NCBI GenBank assembly: GCA_948567375.1 | Contig: OX419756.1 | Coordinates: 28,472,333-28,536,332, forward strand | Source of the DNA: Lunularia cruciata | Lineage: Eukaryota > Streptophyta > Marchantiopsida > Lunulariales > Lunulariaceae | Direction of reading: 5' to 3' | DNA: 64,000 bases | Part shown: positions 36,350-47,580 of the stretch, piece by piece | How the letters are laid out: each line of letters opens with the position of its first letter | Numbering within the stretch: position 1 is the first letter of the stretch | Notes under the pieces: model-generated | Databases searched by the model: none | Seen by the model: only the letters and a program-made list of their open reading frames with translations | What the model was told of the DNA's origin: nothing | Made by a program: the position numbers and the translations under genes

Positions 36350-37260
36350 AGTCACACGAGTTGTTTTGCCTTCAGTATGAAGGATTTGGGTGCTCTGAAG
36401 GGACATGGTATACGGATTGAGCTGACTAGCGACACACCAATTTTCCGACGTCCTTATCAATATAGTGATATGGAGAGGACATTGATTCAGAGCCGGAGTA
36501 GTGACCTTTTGAGGCTGGTTTGGTGGAGATTTCACATGGAGAGTATGCATCAGCGACAGTGATGCCAGCCAAGAAGGATATGCATGGCAACTATACAGAT
36601 AGGCGGATGTGTGGAGATTACCGTCCTATCAACCGACAGACCAGGGCTGATCGGTATGCCATGCCTACACCGGAGGAGATTTTTGATGCGATTGGGCATG
36701 CAAAGGTCTTCAGTACTTTGGATCTTCGAGTGGGATATCATCAGTTGCCAATCAAGGAGGAGGATAAGTCCAAGACAACATTTTGGGCTATTGATCCTCA
36801 TGGCAAGGATGTGTTATATCAGTGGAGGTTCTTACCATTTGGGTTGAAGAACGCTCCTGGTGAGTTCCAGAGGGTCATGGATAGGATCCTAGCTGGATTG
36901 GATTTTTCTTGGTGTTATATTGATGACATTTTGGTCTATAGCACTACTGTGGAGGAGCATGAGAGACAGTTGTTGGAGGTGTTTGAGAGGTTGAGATCTC
37001 ATGGACTCAAACTACATCCTGGGAAGTGTAGGTTCTTCCACGAGCAGGTTGAGTATTTGGGTCACACTATCTACCCCGGAGGACTTGGTGTTCAGTAGAC
37101 CAAGGTGGAGGCTATTGCACGTATTCCTCGGCCTATGGATGTGAGCAGAGTGCAAGCATTCCTTGGGTTGGCAAACTTCTATCGCCGCTATGTTAGAGGA
37201 TTTAGTGCCATTGCCAAGGCCTTGACAAAGCTGACCAAGCTTACATAGGAGTGGTGTTGG
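36350..37260 (+). mobile_element. Reverse transcriptase region of the gypsy fossil
   Basis: It shows RMCGDYRPINRQT, FSTLDLRVGYHQ, WRFLPFGLKNAPGEFQRVM and the catalytic CYIDDILVYS, then the thumb (YLGHTI and later FLGLANFYRRYV). These are typical Ty3/gypsy RT blocks. Confidence 0.92.
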
Positions 37261-37289
37261 GGAGATGAGCAGGAGAGAGCTTTTGTAGA

Positions 37290-37720
37290 GCTCAAGGAGA
37301 GGTTGACATCAGCTCCTATTTTGAGGAGACCGATCAAGGGACGACCATTTCAGGTTCATACTGATTGGAGTATGTTGGGGCTTGGAGCAATGCTCACCCA
37401 ACATGATGATGAGGAGAAGGAGTTTGTGGTGGCCTATGCTAGTCGCTCCAACAATTCAGCGGAGGCAAAGTATAGTTCATATAAGGGAGAGTGCTTGGCA
37501 GCAGTTTGGGCAGTAGCACATTTCCAATGTTACCTATTTGGTAACCCCTTCACTCTCATCACTGATCATCAGCCATTGAAGTGGTTGATGGAGTCCGACA
37601 AGCTTCAGGGAAGCTTGCACGATGGGCTCTGATTTTACAGGAGTATGATTTCACGGTTGTTCACGGACCTGGAGTGGTGAACCGTGATGCAGATGGGTTG
37701 AGTAGAAACCCATGTCCCAG
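37290..37720 (+). mobile_element. RNase H region of the gypsy fossil
   Basis: Blocks HTDWSMLGLGAMLTQ, AEAKYSSYKGECLAAVWA, and FTLITDHQPLKWLM are typical of the RNase H of Ty3/gypsy elements, directly after the RT. Confidence 0.85.
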
Positions 37721-38089
37721 CCAGAAGGATCAGACCGGAGCACGTTGGCATGGTGAAACAGATGAGGAGATGGTGCCAGGTTGGCATGCATCGGCCTTTC
37801 TGTGTATATTTGCAGAGACTTTGGTGGTATCTCTCTCAGCGCATACAGGAGGAGTTATTGAGGTCACAAATCCAGAGAGTGAAGATATTGGTACAGTTCA
37901 GCGAGACATTCATGATGATGTCTTAGTGATGGACTATCTTCACACTGGTGTTGTGGGTGGCATAGTTGGGGCCAAGGAGAGAGAACGTGTTCTTCAGCAA
38001 GCCAGACGGTTCAAATTGGAGGGTAGACACCTTTTGCGTGTATGGGAGGATGGTAGAGTGCGAGTAGTACCACTTCCATCATAGAGACC

Positions 38090-39180
38090 ATAGTTGGTCC
38101 GTCATGCTCATGAGGAGCTAAGACATTTTGGAGTAAAGCATACATATAGCTTACTTTAGAGTCATTATTGGTGGCGCGGTATGCAGACCGAGGTGCAGCA
38201 ATTTGTTGCCAGATGTGTGGTTTGTGACCGAGTTAGAGCATCATTCAATGTTCCTACGCCACAGTTACACCCATTACCTATCATGGGATTGGGTTACCGT
38301 TGGAGTTTGGACTTTGCCGGACCTTTACCGCTGATTGTGAGACATCATCGGTATGTTTTGGTGATGGTGGAGCACTTCTCCAAGTGGATTGAGTTGGTGG
38401 CACTTCCTGACAAGTCTAGTGAAGGGACAGCTTACTCGTCCCTAGATCGAGTTCTTAGTCATTTTGGTGCACCAGCTGAGGTTTTGACTGATCAAGGTAC
38501 AGAGTTCTTGGGAGAGTTTCAGGTCTTGTGTGACAAGGCTTTGATTGATCATCGTACTACATCCCGAGATCACCCTGAGGCAAATGGCTTAGCAGAGAGA
38601 GTGGTTCAGACGGTGAAGAGAGGATTGCAAAAGTATGGTTTGCAGAGAAGCCACTTGGGAGATTGGGATCTCCAGTTACCTTGGTTGGCCATGGGCTATC
38701 AGTTCAGCCGGCAAGCCTCCTTAGCATCCTTCTCTCCATACTTTCTACTCTATGGACGAGATCCAGATTTACCTGCAGCCATTCGTCAAGATGCTATTGT
38801 AGTTTTGGACTTGGATGACCTCAATGTATGGATGAGCGCATGTTCTCAGTGGGCAGAGATCTTTCAGAGAGTGATGCCGATGGCCTTTGAGAACTTGGCG
38901 ATTGCTCAGCATAGAGATACTTTACGCTATGCTACCATTCGAGGAGGAGGTTATAGACCCCTCGATCCGTCGATTTCATCTAGGTGACTATGTATATCTA
39001 CAACAGACAGCACCGACGACACTTGATGTTTCTTCAGGCCGCACTATCTTGAGAGTGCACGAGGTTTTGCCATCTAGAGTCCTTGTGTTAGAAGGACGTG
39101 ATGGTGTTGTTTGGAAGGATCATGTGCGCAATTGTGCGCCATGCCACCTTCCAAACATTGATGGTACTATGGACCCAAGC
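38090..39180 (+). mobile_element. Integrase region of the gypsy fossil
   Basis: It contains an HHCC-type zinc segment (ending CVVCDRVRA), the catalytic core (WSLDFAGPLPL, VLTDQGTEFLGEF, DHPEANGLAERVVQ) with the D,D,E triad, and a C-terminal part ending in a small beta-rich domain (VHEVLPSRVLVLEGRDG). Confidence 0.88.
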
Positions 39181-39199
39181 TTGGCACTTGTACGTGCAG

Positions 39200-39350
39200 G
39201 CTTGAGGTGTATGTTTTGTGGCTCTTCTGGTGGAGCTGCCACTATGTTAGTGTGTGATAGCTGTTCGAGAGGATGGCATATGGCATGTATGACTCCTCCC
39301 CTCACGGTGGTTCCTCAAGGACAATGGTTATGTCCTAGATGTACTTGACC
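39200..39350 (+). mobile_element. PHD finger at the end of the gypsy pol
   Basis: The last ~50 residues contain a C4HC3 zinc finger: CMFCG, then VCDSC, GWHMAC and WLCPRC, followed at once by a stop. The W two residues before the last cysteine pair is typical of PHD fingers. It stands where many plant gypsy elements have a chromodomain, so a chromatin-targeting role is a reasonable inference. Confidence 0.85.
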
Positions 39351-39503
39351 TGTAGCTAGTTCATTCTTTATATGGTATAGATTGCAGACAAGCGACTAAC
39401 GATGGGGCTCCATAGCACCCGGCCTCCTGATCTTTGCCCATTAGAGGGTATACCATATACTTAGAGTAGATGGCTATCTGGAGTTAGAGGGACCTAACCG
39501 CCA

Positions 39504-39517
39504 GCTAGGGGGGCGAT
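39504..39517 (+). other. Polypurine tract of the gypsy fossil
   Basis: CTAGGGGGGCGA directly precedes TTGTGGCACTTTAG, the expected place for a plus-strand primer and the start of the 3' LTR. Confidence 0.65.
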
Positions 39518-40180
39518 TGTGGCACTTTAGAGTCTATGTATGACTTATGTGTGAGTTGTGCTTCTATAGTGTATGATGTTGACAGCAATGTATGTTGTGT
39601 AGCGATGTATATACGCACGATAGTTGTCACGCCATTTGTAGTTCTGCATCTAGTTGCTCGGACACTAGAGTTCCAATGATAGTAGTTAGAGTTATTCTAG
39701 TAGTTTCTTAGGGACTACTTTCCGACAGTCTGATTTGGTGTTTGGGGTACTGACTTCACGGTGGGGCCCACCGTCACTTTGCACCGTTTGCACCGTCGAG
39801 TGTGCCATCAGCAGGACCGTTAGGGTTCCAGTGCTAGCTCGAGTCCAAGGGGGTATAGTTTTGAAGTGAGCTCCAGAGAGCTCACTTCTCTGATGTTGAG
39901 CCTTCGAGTTCCTGGCTATGGTGGACAGAGGCCGGCGAGTGTCACCTGGATTCTCTATGCTTGAGTGGGTGTGGCTTGACTGTAATCAATGCCTAGTTGT
40001 TGGCAGTTTATAGAGTGACAGATCAAGTACTGATCTGAGTTGAGTTGAGTTGAAAGTGTTAAGCAATCTGATTATTGTGGCACTTTAGAGTCTATGTATG
40101 ACTTATGTGTGAGTTGTGCTTCTATAGTGTATGATGTTGACAGCGATGTATGTTGTGTAGCGATGTATATACGCACGACA
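39518..40180 (+). repeat. Right LTR region of the gypsy fossil, with a duplicated ~107-bp block
   Basis: A ~107-bp block (TGTGGCACTTTAGAGTC to ACGCACGA) at 39518-39624 is followed by the main LTR copy (39625-40074, starting TGTCACGCC) and then a second copy of the same block (40076-40180). The two blocks are almost identical. The left end of the element has no such block. Confidence 0.85.
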
Positions 40181-40184
40181 AAGG

Positions 40185-40588
40185 AGAGGTGGTCAACCAT
40201 CACCATGATCTTCTCCACTGTCCTTCCCAAGGTGCTTAAACAAAAAAGTATACAATTAGTAAAAAGTGAACTCAAGTGTTTGACGTAGGCTTCAATGAGA
40301 GCTATTGAATTTTGATTTGCATTTATTATTGCTAAGGACATTGATTACTTTATGTTATGATTCCTTCAAAACATTTTGACATCTCTTTAGAACATGGTTA
40401 ATAATAAAAAGATGAAAATGTAATTCTTTAAATTGATTACGTAACTTAAAAAGACAAAATTGAAGAAGCAATCCAAAAGAAAAAGATATTGTATCAAGAA
40501 GGAACTAATGGAAAATTGCTATAAAAATGCTTACTTGGATAAATATGCTTTAGTCTAACTTTCAACCAAGTTAAAGATAAGCAAAAAG
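40185..40588. other. AT-rich spacer between gypsy and copia fossils
   Basis: About 400 bp of AT-rich sequence resembling that left of 30352. No gene or repeat is recognised. Confidence 0.5.
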
Positions 40589-40838
40589 TGTCGAGAATCA
40601 AAGGAGAGTCAGAGCAACCTTCACACACCCAGCATATTGATAGGAATTATAAATCATACCAAAGGTACGTGGTTCACCTCCACAAGAAAGCATCAGAGTC
40701 CCCGCTTTACTCACTCAAGCTCCTATCCATATGCCAGTCCAGTACTCCGACAGTCTCACAGTCCATCCTTACTCTTCACCTGTGAGTCAGCTATCTCAAA
40801 TCCAGCATAACCTTGAGGCCTAAGAGAAAACCCTAACA
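40589..40838 (-). repeat. 3' LTR of the copia fossil
   Basis: About 250 bp, reading TGTTAGGG to TCGACA on the minus strand. It aligns to 47315-47580 apart from a short deletion. A purine-rich tract (AAGGGGAAG on the minus strand) lies just inside it. Confidence 0.85.
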
Positions 40839-41049
40839 AACTTCCCCTTGACTCTTGTCTTGGAGCTAGTAACCTTGCAACAATTTATCACTCAGCGGGA
40901 GGTTCTAGACAAGCAGCCAATCATTGGACCCCTCCTTTAAACTAGGACAAACTAGAACTTATAACCGTAGCCCATACAGGGATAGAGTAACAAAAACAGC
41001 CAAGGTTACCTCCAATGCTAGGTCATCCTACTCATGCTCCACTTGCACA

Positions 41050-42960
41050 ACCTACAGGCTAGCATGATGCCTAGAGAAACTTTCTAAAGGTATGACTTTG
41101 GTAAAGGCATAAGCCGGGTTGAGCTTACCATCAATCTTGACTAGATCAAACATTTTCTCACACACAACTTGCCTAAGAAAGTGATATCTGATGTCTATAT
41201 GCTTAACCCTACTATCCATCACCTGATTTTTAGCTAAGTGTAAAGCACTTTGACTGTCACAGTGAAGCATTACATTACCATGCATTAGCCCATTGCCATG
41301 CATTAGCCCATCTCAGCAATACATTACCATGCATTAGCCCATCTCAGCAACAAGTCTATCCAATCAAATTGCCTCCTTTGCTACCACATACTCAGCTTTT
41401 ATAGTAGACTGTGCAATGCACTTTTGCAAGGTAGATCTCCAACTAATGCACCCACCACCAACTGTGAATACATACCCCATTTTTGACCTCTGCTTGTCCA
41501 AATCTTGTCCATAATCAGCATCTACATAGCCATCTAGTGATGCGGCATTAATTGATCTTCTATCAAATAAGAGCCCATAGTCTAGTGTACCTCACAAATA
41601 CCTAAGAATCCACTTAACTGCTTCCCAATGTGTCCTTCTTGGATTTGGCATATACCTGCACACCTTACCCATTGCTATGGCAAGATAAGGTCTAGTGCAA
41701 GTCATGAAGTACACAAGACTCCCAACAGCCTTCTCATAAGGAATATTAGACATCATATCCTTCTCCATGGCATCTATAGGACAACATGCCATTGAAATCT
41801 TGAAATGAGAAGCTAGAGGAGTACTTATTGGTTTACAATTCTCCATGTTGAACCTAGTAAATGCCTTCCTATTATACTTACCCTGTGTCAACCACAACTG
41901 ACCAATGCCCAAGTTCTTCTTGATCTCCATGCCTAATATCCTTGTGGCCAACCCTAGATTCTTCATCCTGAACTCCAAACTCAAGAGCGCCTTGATCTTG
42001 TTCACTTCAGATCTATCCTTGGCAGCTATCAACATATCATCCTCATACAACACAAGAATTATGAAACCAAAGGTCTTATTACTCACTGGTTTCATGTATA
42101 CACAAGGATAAACAAATTCCTATTGAAACCTTGAGTGTGCATAAACACATCAAACCTCTTGTTCCATTGGCGAGGTGCTTGTTTCAATCCATACAAGGAC
42201 TTCAACAATTTGAATACCTTGTCCTCCTGGCCTTTCTTCACAAACCCCACAGGTTGTCTCATGAGGATCCTCTCATCCAAGGTGCTATAGAGAAATGCTA
42301 TAACAATATCCATTTGATCTAAAGTAAGACCAAACAATGCAACAAGCATACATAATAGACATATTGCCGAAGACTTTGCAACAAGAGAAAGGACCTCATT
42401 ATAGTCCACCCCCTTCTCTTGAGTGAACCCCTTTGCTACCAACCTAGCCTTGTAGACCTTTGATCCCTCCTTAGGACCCTCCTTCAACTTGTAGATCCAC
42501 TTGCAATCTATCTCTTGTTGATCCTTAGGTAACCTAACTAGCTCCCAAGTCTTGTTATCTCTCAAGGATTCTATCTCCCTTTCCATAGAACCAAACCACT
42601 CATCCTTTTCACTAGAAAAACATGCTTCCCTGTAGGATGAGTTTTTACCTTCTTCCAAGACCAAAGCATGAGCATCATCCTCATAAGTCAAGTCATCATC
42701 CAACAACTTTGTTGAATCAATCCACGTACCATATCTATTTGGAGCTCGACTAGCACGCCTTGTTGACCTCATGGATGAACTCTTTGCTTGATCTCCATGT
42801 GTAGGTCCAATGTAAGACTGACCTAGCATATTTTGTTGCTCACCAGCAACTACTTGTTCCACTTGTTCTTGCTCCTCAAGAACTTGCTCTACTATAGGAG
42901 CACCTCCTTCCTCCTCATCACTTAAGTGATCAATCTCCCCCTCAACTAGATCCAAGGTGG
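41050..42960 (-). mobile_element. Reverse transcriptase and RNase H region of the copia fossil
   Basis: Minus-strand blocks include WIYKLKEGPKEG, ARLVAKGFTQEKGVDYNE, LYGLKQAPRQWNKRFD, ILVLYEDDMLIAA (the copia-type Y-x-DD site) and the RNase H end HGNVMLHCDSQSALHLAKN...VKHIDIRYHFLR. These are typical of plant copia pol. Confidence 0.9.
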
Positions 42961-43870
42961 GATACTACTTGCCTTTGTTAGTATAGGGAGCCTGAGCATT
43001 CTCCCTCCTCCTTGAATGATCTGGATTCATTAAAGAAACATCCCTACTAACCACAACCTTACACGCTATTGAATCCCATAACCTATAAGCTTTCACTCCA
43101 CTTGCATAGCCAAGAAAAACATATTTCTTTGACTTAGCATCCAACTTGGACCTATTCTCCTTAGGTGTGAGTGAACATGCATCACAACCAAATATCTGCA
43201 ATCTACCATAATCAGCTGGTCGCTTGTGCCTCAACTCATATGGCATCTTGAAGTTTATTGCGATGGAGAAATATTTACCACATATGTTGCTGTGTTGAAA
43301 AATCTGCCCAAAACTTATGTGGCAACTTTTTTTTGCTCAATATATCCGTGCATGTTCCAACAATGTCTAGTTGAGCCGCTCAACAACACCGTTCTATTGC
43401 GGAGTGTAAATTGTGGTAAGGTGGCAAGTTATTTCCTATTCTGTGCAGTACGCCTAAAACTCTCCAGAGAAATACTCCCTTCCACTTTCTGATCTCAGAC
43501 ACCTCACCTTCTTCCCAATCTGAGTCTCCACTTGGGTATTCCACTTCTTGAAATTGGCAAAGACTTTAGACTTGTGGTGCATGAAATAAGTACACAAAAA
43601 CCTTGAGTAATCATCAATAAATGTTACATAGTAAATTTTTCCAGAGCATGAGGGTGTAGGATATGGTCCCCACACATCACTATGTACATACTTGAGTAGA
43701 CTCTTGGAACTATGGGTCTCCACTCCAAAAACAGATCTGTTTTGTTTTCCAAAGATACAATGCTCACAAAAATCCAACTTCATAGTCTTCAAGCCATATA
43801 GCAAGCCATTTCTTTTCAAGACAGCCAAACCTTCTCACTCAAATGACCTAGCCGTGAATGCCATACAATT
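42960..43870 (-). mobile_element. Integrase region of the copia fossil
   Basis: It shows the GAG-pre-integrase zinc end (CEHCIFGKQNR), HSDVWGP, YYVTFIDDYSRF, and LRSESGREYFSGEF, followed by the DAKSKKYVFLGYASGVKAYRLWD block. These are hallmarks of copia integrase. Confidence 0.88.
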
Positions 43871-44299
43871 TTCATCCCATATTGAGACCTACTTACATTG
43901 GCTTCTCCACGCACTGTAGTGCACTCCAATACAAATAGATTCTTTTGAAAGTTACCTTGCAAGATAACCTTTCCACCAGAAGTGACTCAAAGTACCCCAT
44001 CACCAACACTCCATTGATGATCTTTGGCATGCAATACTCCAAGGAAATCAGGTTCTTCTTCATGTCAGGTATGAACCAAACATCATTGAACGTTTGCATA
44101 GCTCCATCAAACATTCAAATCCTTATGGATCCAATACACTCAATCCGACAAGGTTGATCATTCTCCATCAGAACTGAACCATTTGATGTTCAAAATGAAT
44201 AGAAGAACTCCTTGATATAGCATATATGGTACAAGAAAGCACAATCTAGAATCCACTCATCATCCATACTAGGAGATGAGGCACAAAGGGCATACCCAC

Positions 44300-45240
44300 A
44301 ACATCACAAATCATATTGATCATCCAACAGATCAATATCCTCCTCAACATAAGCTATGTTTGCTGAAGATCCTTCATCTGACTTTCTTTTGCCCTTAGTT
44401 TTACACTCCTTCACATGGCCTACTCTGCCACATCCCCAACAAGTCACCTGTTTCTTCTCCTTGGACTTGCCTCTAGACTTAGACCTGGACATGGCCTTGC
44501 TTTTCTCCTTCTCACAATCATTAGTCCTCCACTGAGGTCTCCCACGTTGGACAACCAAAGCATTTCCTGGAGTAAAAGATGACACCGAGGTTGCAACAAA
44601 GTTTTTGTTGCAAGTTATCTATAAGTAGAGCTGCTATGACTTCTTAAGAGGTAATGGTTTTCTTCTCACGGTGTAATAAAACTGGTGAAAGTGACTAATA
44701 GGATGGTGGTAAGGAGCACACCAAGTGCAATGCCTTCCATTCCTCATTCAAGTCCTCTTGCAAATTAGTCAATTCTACCACTAATTCACAAAATGCATCC
44801 ACATGGTCTCTAATATTGGTCCTTGGTTTCATCTTGAATGTGATTAGTTTGAGATTGGTGTACAATCTATTTGACATTTCATTCTGATGATACTTGCTTT
44901 GAAGTGCATCAAAAAAGGAGGTACAATCAGAATGCTCTGCCACTTGCTTGATCACATGGGACTGAAGGTGAAGCAAAACAGTATTCACAGCTTGCTCTTG
45001 CATATCATCCCAATCACTTTGTCTCACATCTCTAGGTTTATCTATCAAGAGCTTACCCAAACCAGTTGCACACAATACTCCTTTCACCTACCGTTCCCAC
45101 AACAAGTAGTCCATGCGGCCATCAAACTTTGCCACATCAAACTTAGGTCCACCAAGCTTCAAAGTACCCATCTTGACTTTCTTTTGCTCCACAAGTACTA
45201 CTGAGGCTATTGCTGCACTTAGAGAGACTCTTCTTGAGTC
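44300..45240 (-). mobile_element. gag region of the copia fossil
   Basis: It contains a UBN2/gag-like segment (ALQSKYHQNEMSNRLY, KPRTNIRDHVDAF) and a zinc knuckle CWGCGRVGHVKECK. It begins near a KFDGRMDYLLW segment typical of plant copia gag. Confidence 0.85.
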
Positions 45241-45872
45241 CTTGAACCTTCCACCTTAAAACTCCAATACTTAGGAGAGTGGGTCATAAAACATATTTTT
45301 TTTTACAGAAGCTTCTTCAATACTCAAAGTCAACATCTAGTTGCATCAACTTTTAACCTTGAAGATAAGCGTTCTAATGCACTAAACAGATTATTCAATT
45401 GAGTCTCGAGTCAAAAGTTATGAACTGAATTCCAAGGGGGGTTAAAACCTTGGATTCTATACCACATTCACCATCCAATGGCTTCTATTTCCTCAAGATT
45501 TCAGCTCCTACTTTCCACCAACTGGTTCTTCATTCTAGGTCAATCTTCATGACCAAAATGAGGACGAGAAGCAATTGCTTGAGATTTGGTGCGCTTTGCT
45601 ATGAGAGAGAGAAAGGACAACAAAGGAGAAGGTGTGGGATGTGGATTGGGAGAAAGAAAGTGAATTGAGACAAGACTTTGAAAAGAGGAGCCCAGTAGAG
45701 GATGGCATTGGCTATACATCAGCTGATCAGAGTTGAACAAAGTCCAGGTTGATACTGCATGGGTTTAGCAAATGGAAATTTGCTCCCTCTGTTGATTCTT
45801 TTACTACACAAGAACAAACAAGCAACTCCCTCTCATTCACCTCCCCGAACTATAGCGAGAAGCTTATTTGGG

Positions 45873-46910
45873 ATGGCTGAAGAAGACAGTCAAAATTTAC
45901 AAGGTAATAAGAGCAGCAAGATTGTCCATGTGAGTAGTGATTCTCCAGCTAAAGATGCCTCATGGGCAAGTGGTGGTCATACCTTGTTAAGAACATCTTC
46001 TTTGGGTAGTGGGCCAGGTCAAGGATGTGCATTTGCAAGACTTTGACCGTCTCCAACTCTTCTTCCTTTCACTCGTATCTGCAATCATTCACTGACTGAT
46101 TGATTTTTTGGGTTACCTTCTTCACCTAGTTCTGCTCAAGTGAGTACTTGACCAAATCAGTTTTCCTTTGACTTACACCTGCACCTATACTTGCAATTCT
46201 GGATCACTTTGGACAAAAATCTCACAAAGTTACTAAATCTAGAACTAGGTCTGATGTTAGTAAGAGAACTGCTGTAGGTAGTGAGATTTTTTCAACCAGA
46301 CCGGCTTCCTTAGAGAGCTATTGTCTCATGAGGTATCCCTCAAGACAAGACCTCTTCTGCCTCAATAATGACTAGAACTCCAAAATGCTCATCTCAGTTA
46401 GACATTAACCGTTGCCCTTCACCTCCCTAGATCATAAAAAATTCAAGCAAATTGGTCTACCTCCAAAGGACAGTAGTATCCTTCAAAATCTAAGATGAAA
46501 CTCTTATAAAAAATGCAGACTTGATTGTCTAACAGCAAGGATGGATGGATTGGTCTTCAAGAGCTCCAAACTCCCAATCTTAGTATGTCATTCTTGCCAT
46601 TGGTGAAGCATTCATCTATCCTGTGCAGCTTGATTTTTTCTACAGCAAAGCTCCGGACAGCATGCATTCTCTGGGCACTACGCTGATGTTCTGCACTATC
46701 TTAGTGGGGTACTTCTCTAGTAGTGTTATTGTTTCAATTGTCCACAATGGGACAAGCCGCAGCAAATTGGCGGTTGGCTTTAGGTTAACATTAACAAGAG
46801 TTGACTGGACAACTACTATTTGCTTTTGGCTGTCCTTGCAACCATCAAATTTTCTTTTACCTTTTGGTTGCCAAATTGCATACTTACAAACAGGTGAGCA
46901 CTGTTAGCAA
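45873..46910 (+). pseudogene. NPF/PTR (nitrate/peptide) transporter gene fragment
   Basis: The part from about 46590 to 46910 encodes, on the plus strand, the C-terminal signature of NPF/POT transporters: AIGEAFIYPVQLDFFYSKAP, MHSLGTTL, and then in another frame LDNYYLLLAVLATIKF and FYLLVAK-HTYKQ. Typical members read GEAF-Y-GQLEFFYDQAPD-MRSL and LDYYYWLLA-L. An ATG at 45873 opens a frame beginning MAEEDSQNLQGNKSSK that could be a start region, but this is weaker. Frames change and stops occur, and most transmembrane segments are missing, so it is a broken gene piece. It lies antisense inside the leader of the copia fossil. Confidence 0.6.
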
Positions 46911-47168
46911 CATGCATGTAAAACTTCCTCATCCAGATCAGGTTGTACAAGACCCATGTACTGATTTCAAAACCTCCAAAATTTTCCTCCTCAAGGAACC
47001 ATTGGAGAAATAGATGACAACATGCACTTGAATTAGGCGCGTTGTGCTCCAATTACACGTGTAACGCTAATTAGATTGATTACGACAGATTTTTAATTAG
47101 TTTGTTGGTTCTACCGCCTACCACAATCCCAGAAGCTGGCAGCTCTCTTTTTCTCAAGAAAGTACAAA

Positions 47169-47202
47169 GCGCGGGGAATGGTCAATTGACCATTCCCCGC
47201 GC
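47169..47202. repeat. Perfect 34-bp palindrome
   Basis: GCGCGGGGAATGGTCAA is followed directly by its exact reverse complement with no loop. It sits in the foreign DNA in the leader of the copia fossil. Confidence 0.95.
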
Positions 47203-47301
47203 CTCAGGTTCAGCCTTTAGTAAGAACTGCTTCATACATCAGCTCCATTGAGCCACCACTTCTCTCAATTTCTTGCTGCTTCCATCATCAACATCAACCA
47301 G

Positions 47302-47313
47302 CTCTGATACCAA
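47302..47313 (-). other. Copia primer-binding site
   Basis: The minus strand reads TGGTATCAGAGC just inside the 5' LTR, complementary to the 3' end of initiator-methionine tRNA, as usual in plant copia elements. Confidence 0.85.
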
Positions 47314-47314
47314 T

Positions 47315-47580
47315 TGTCAAGAATTAGAGGAGAGTCAGAGCATCTTCACACACCAAGCATAGTGATAGGAATTCATACATCATACTGAAGATGCGTGGTT
47401 CACCTCTACGTGAGGCTACCTCCATGAGAAAGCATCAGAGTCCATGCTTTACTCACTCAAGCTCCTATCCATATGCCAATCCAGTCATTTGACAGTCTCA
47501 CAGTCCATCCTTACTCTTCACCTACAAATCAACTATCCCAAATCCAACATAACCGTGGGGCCTAAGATTAAACCCTAACA
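47315..47580 (-). repeat. 5' LTR of the copia fossil
   Basis: About 266 bp, minus-strand ends TGTTAGGG and TTGACA. It matches 40589-40838 with roughly 10 percent difference and one extra short stretch. Confidence 0.85.

Larger units (their letters stand above)
30353..40180 (+). mobile_element. Ty3/gypsy LTR retrotransposon fossil with DNA methyltransferase and PHD finger
   Basis: Fossil element of about 9.8 kb. Order of parts: LTR-like repeat, leader, gag with zinc knuckles, aspartic protease, cytosine-5 DNA methyltransferase, reverse transcriptase (YIDD), RNase H, integrase, PHD finger, polypurine tract, and right-hand LTR. The RT-RNaseH-integrase order is that of Ty3/gypsy. The possible target duplication is AAGG (30349-30352 and 40181-40184). 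The two main LTR copies differ at roughly 4-5 percent of positions, so it is fairly young but not recent. The reading frames are broken about fifteen or more times; it is not functional. Confidence 0.9.
40589..47580 (-). mobile_element. Ty1/copia LTR retrotransposon fossil with foreign DNA in its leader
   Basis: Minus-strand fossil of about 7 kb. LTRs lie at 40589-40838 and 47315-47580 with TG...CA ends. Next to the right LTR a primer-binding site TGGTATCAGAGC (minus strand, about 47302-47313) matches the initiator-methionine tRNA end. Parts in order: gag, CCHC knuckle, integrase, reverse transcriptase, RNase H; integrase before RT defines Ty1/copia. LTRs differ at roughly 10 percent with indels, so it is older than the gypsy copy. 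Flanking AAAAG/AAAAT may be a decayed target duplication. Frames are broken many times (a dozen or so). Confidence 0.9.

Noticed and set aside
39000-39350. Chromodomain at the end of the gypsy integrase
   Set aside because: The residues fit a PHD finger with C4HC3 spacing; the aromatic cage pattern of a chromodomain is not seen.
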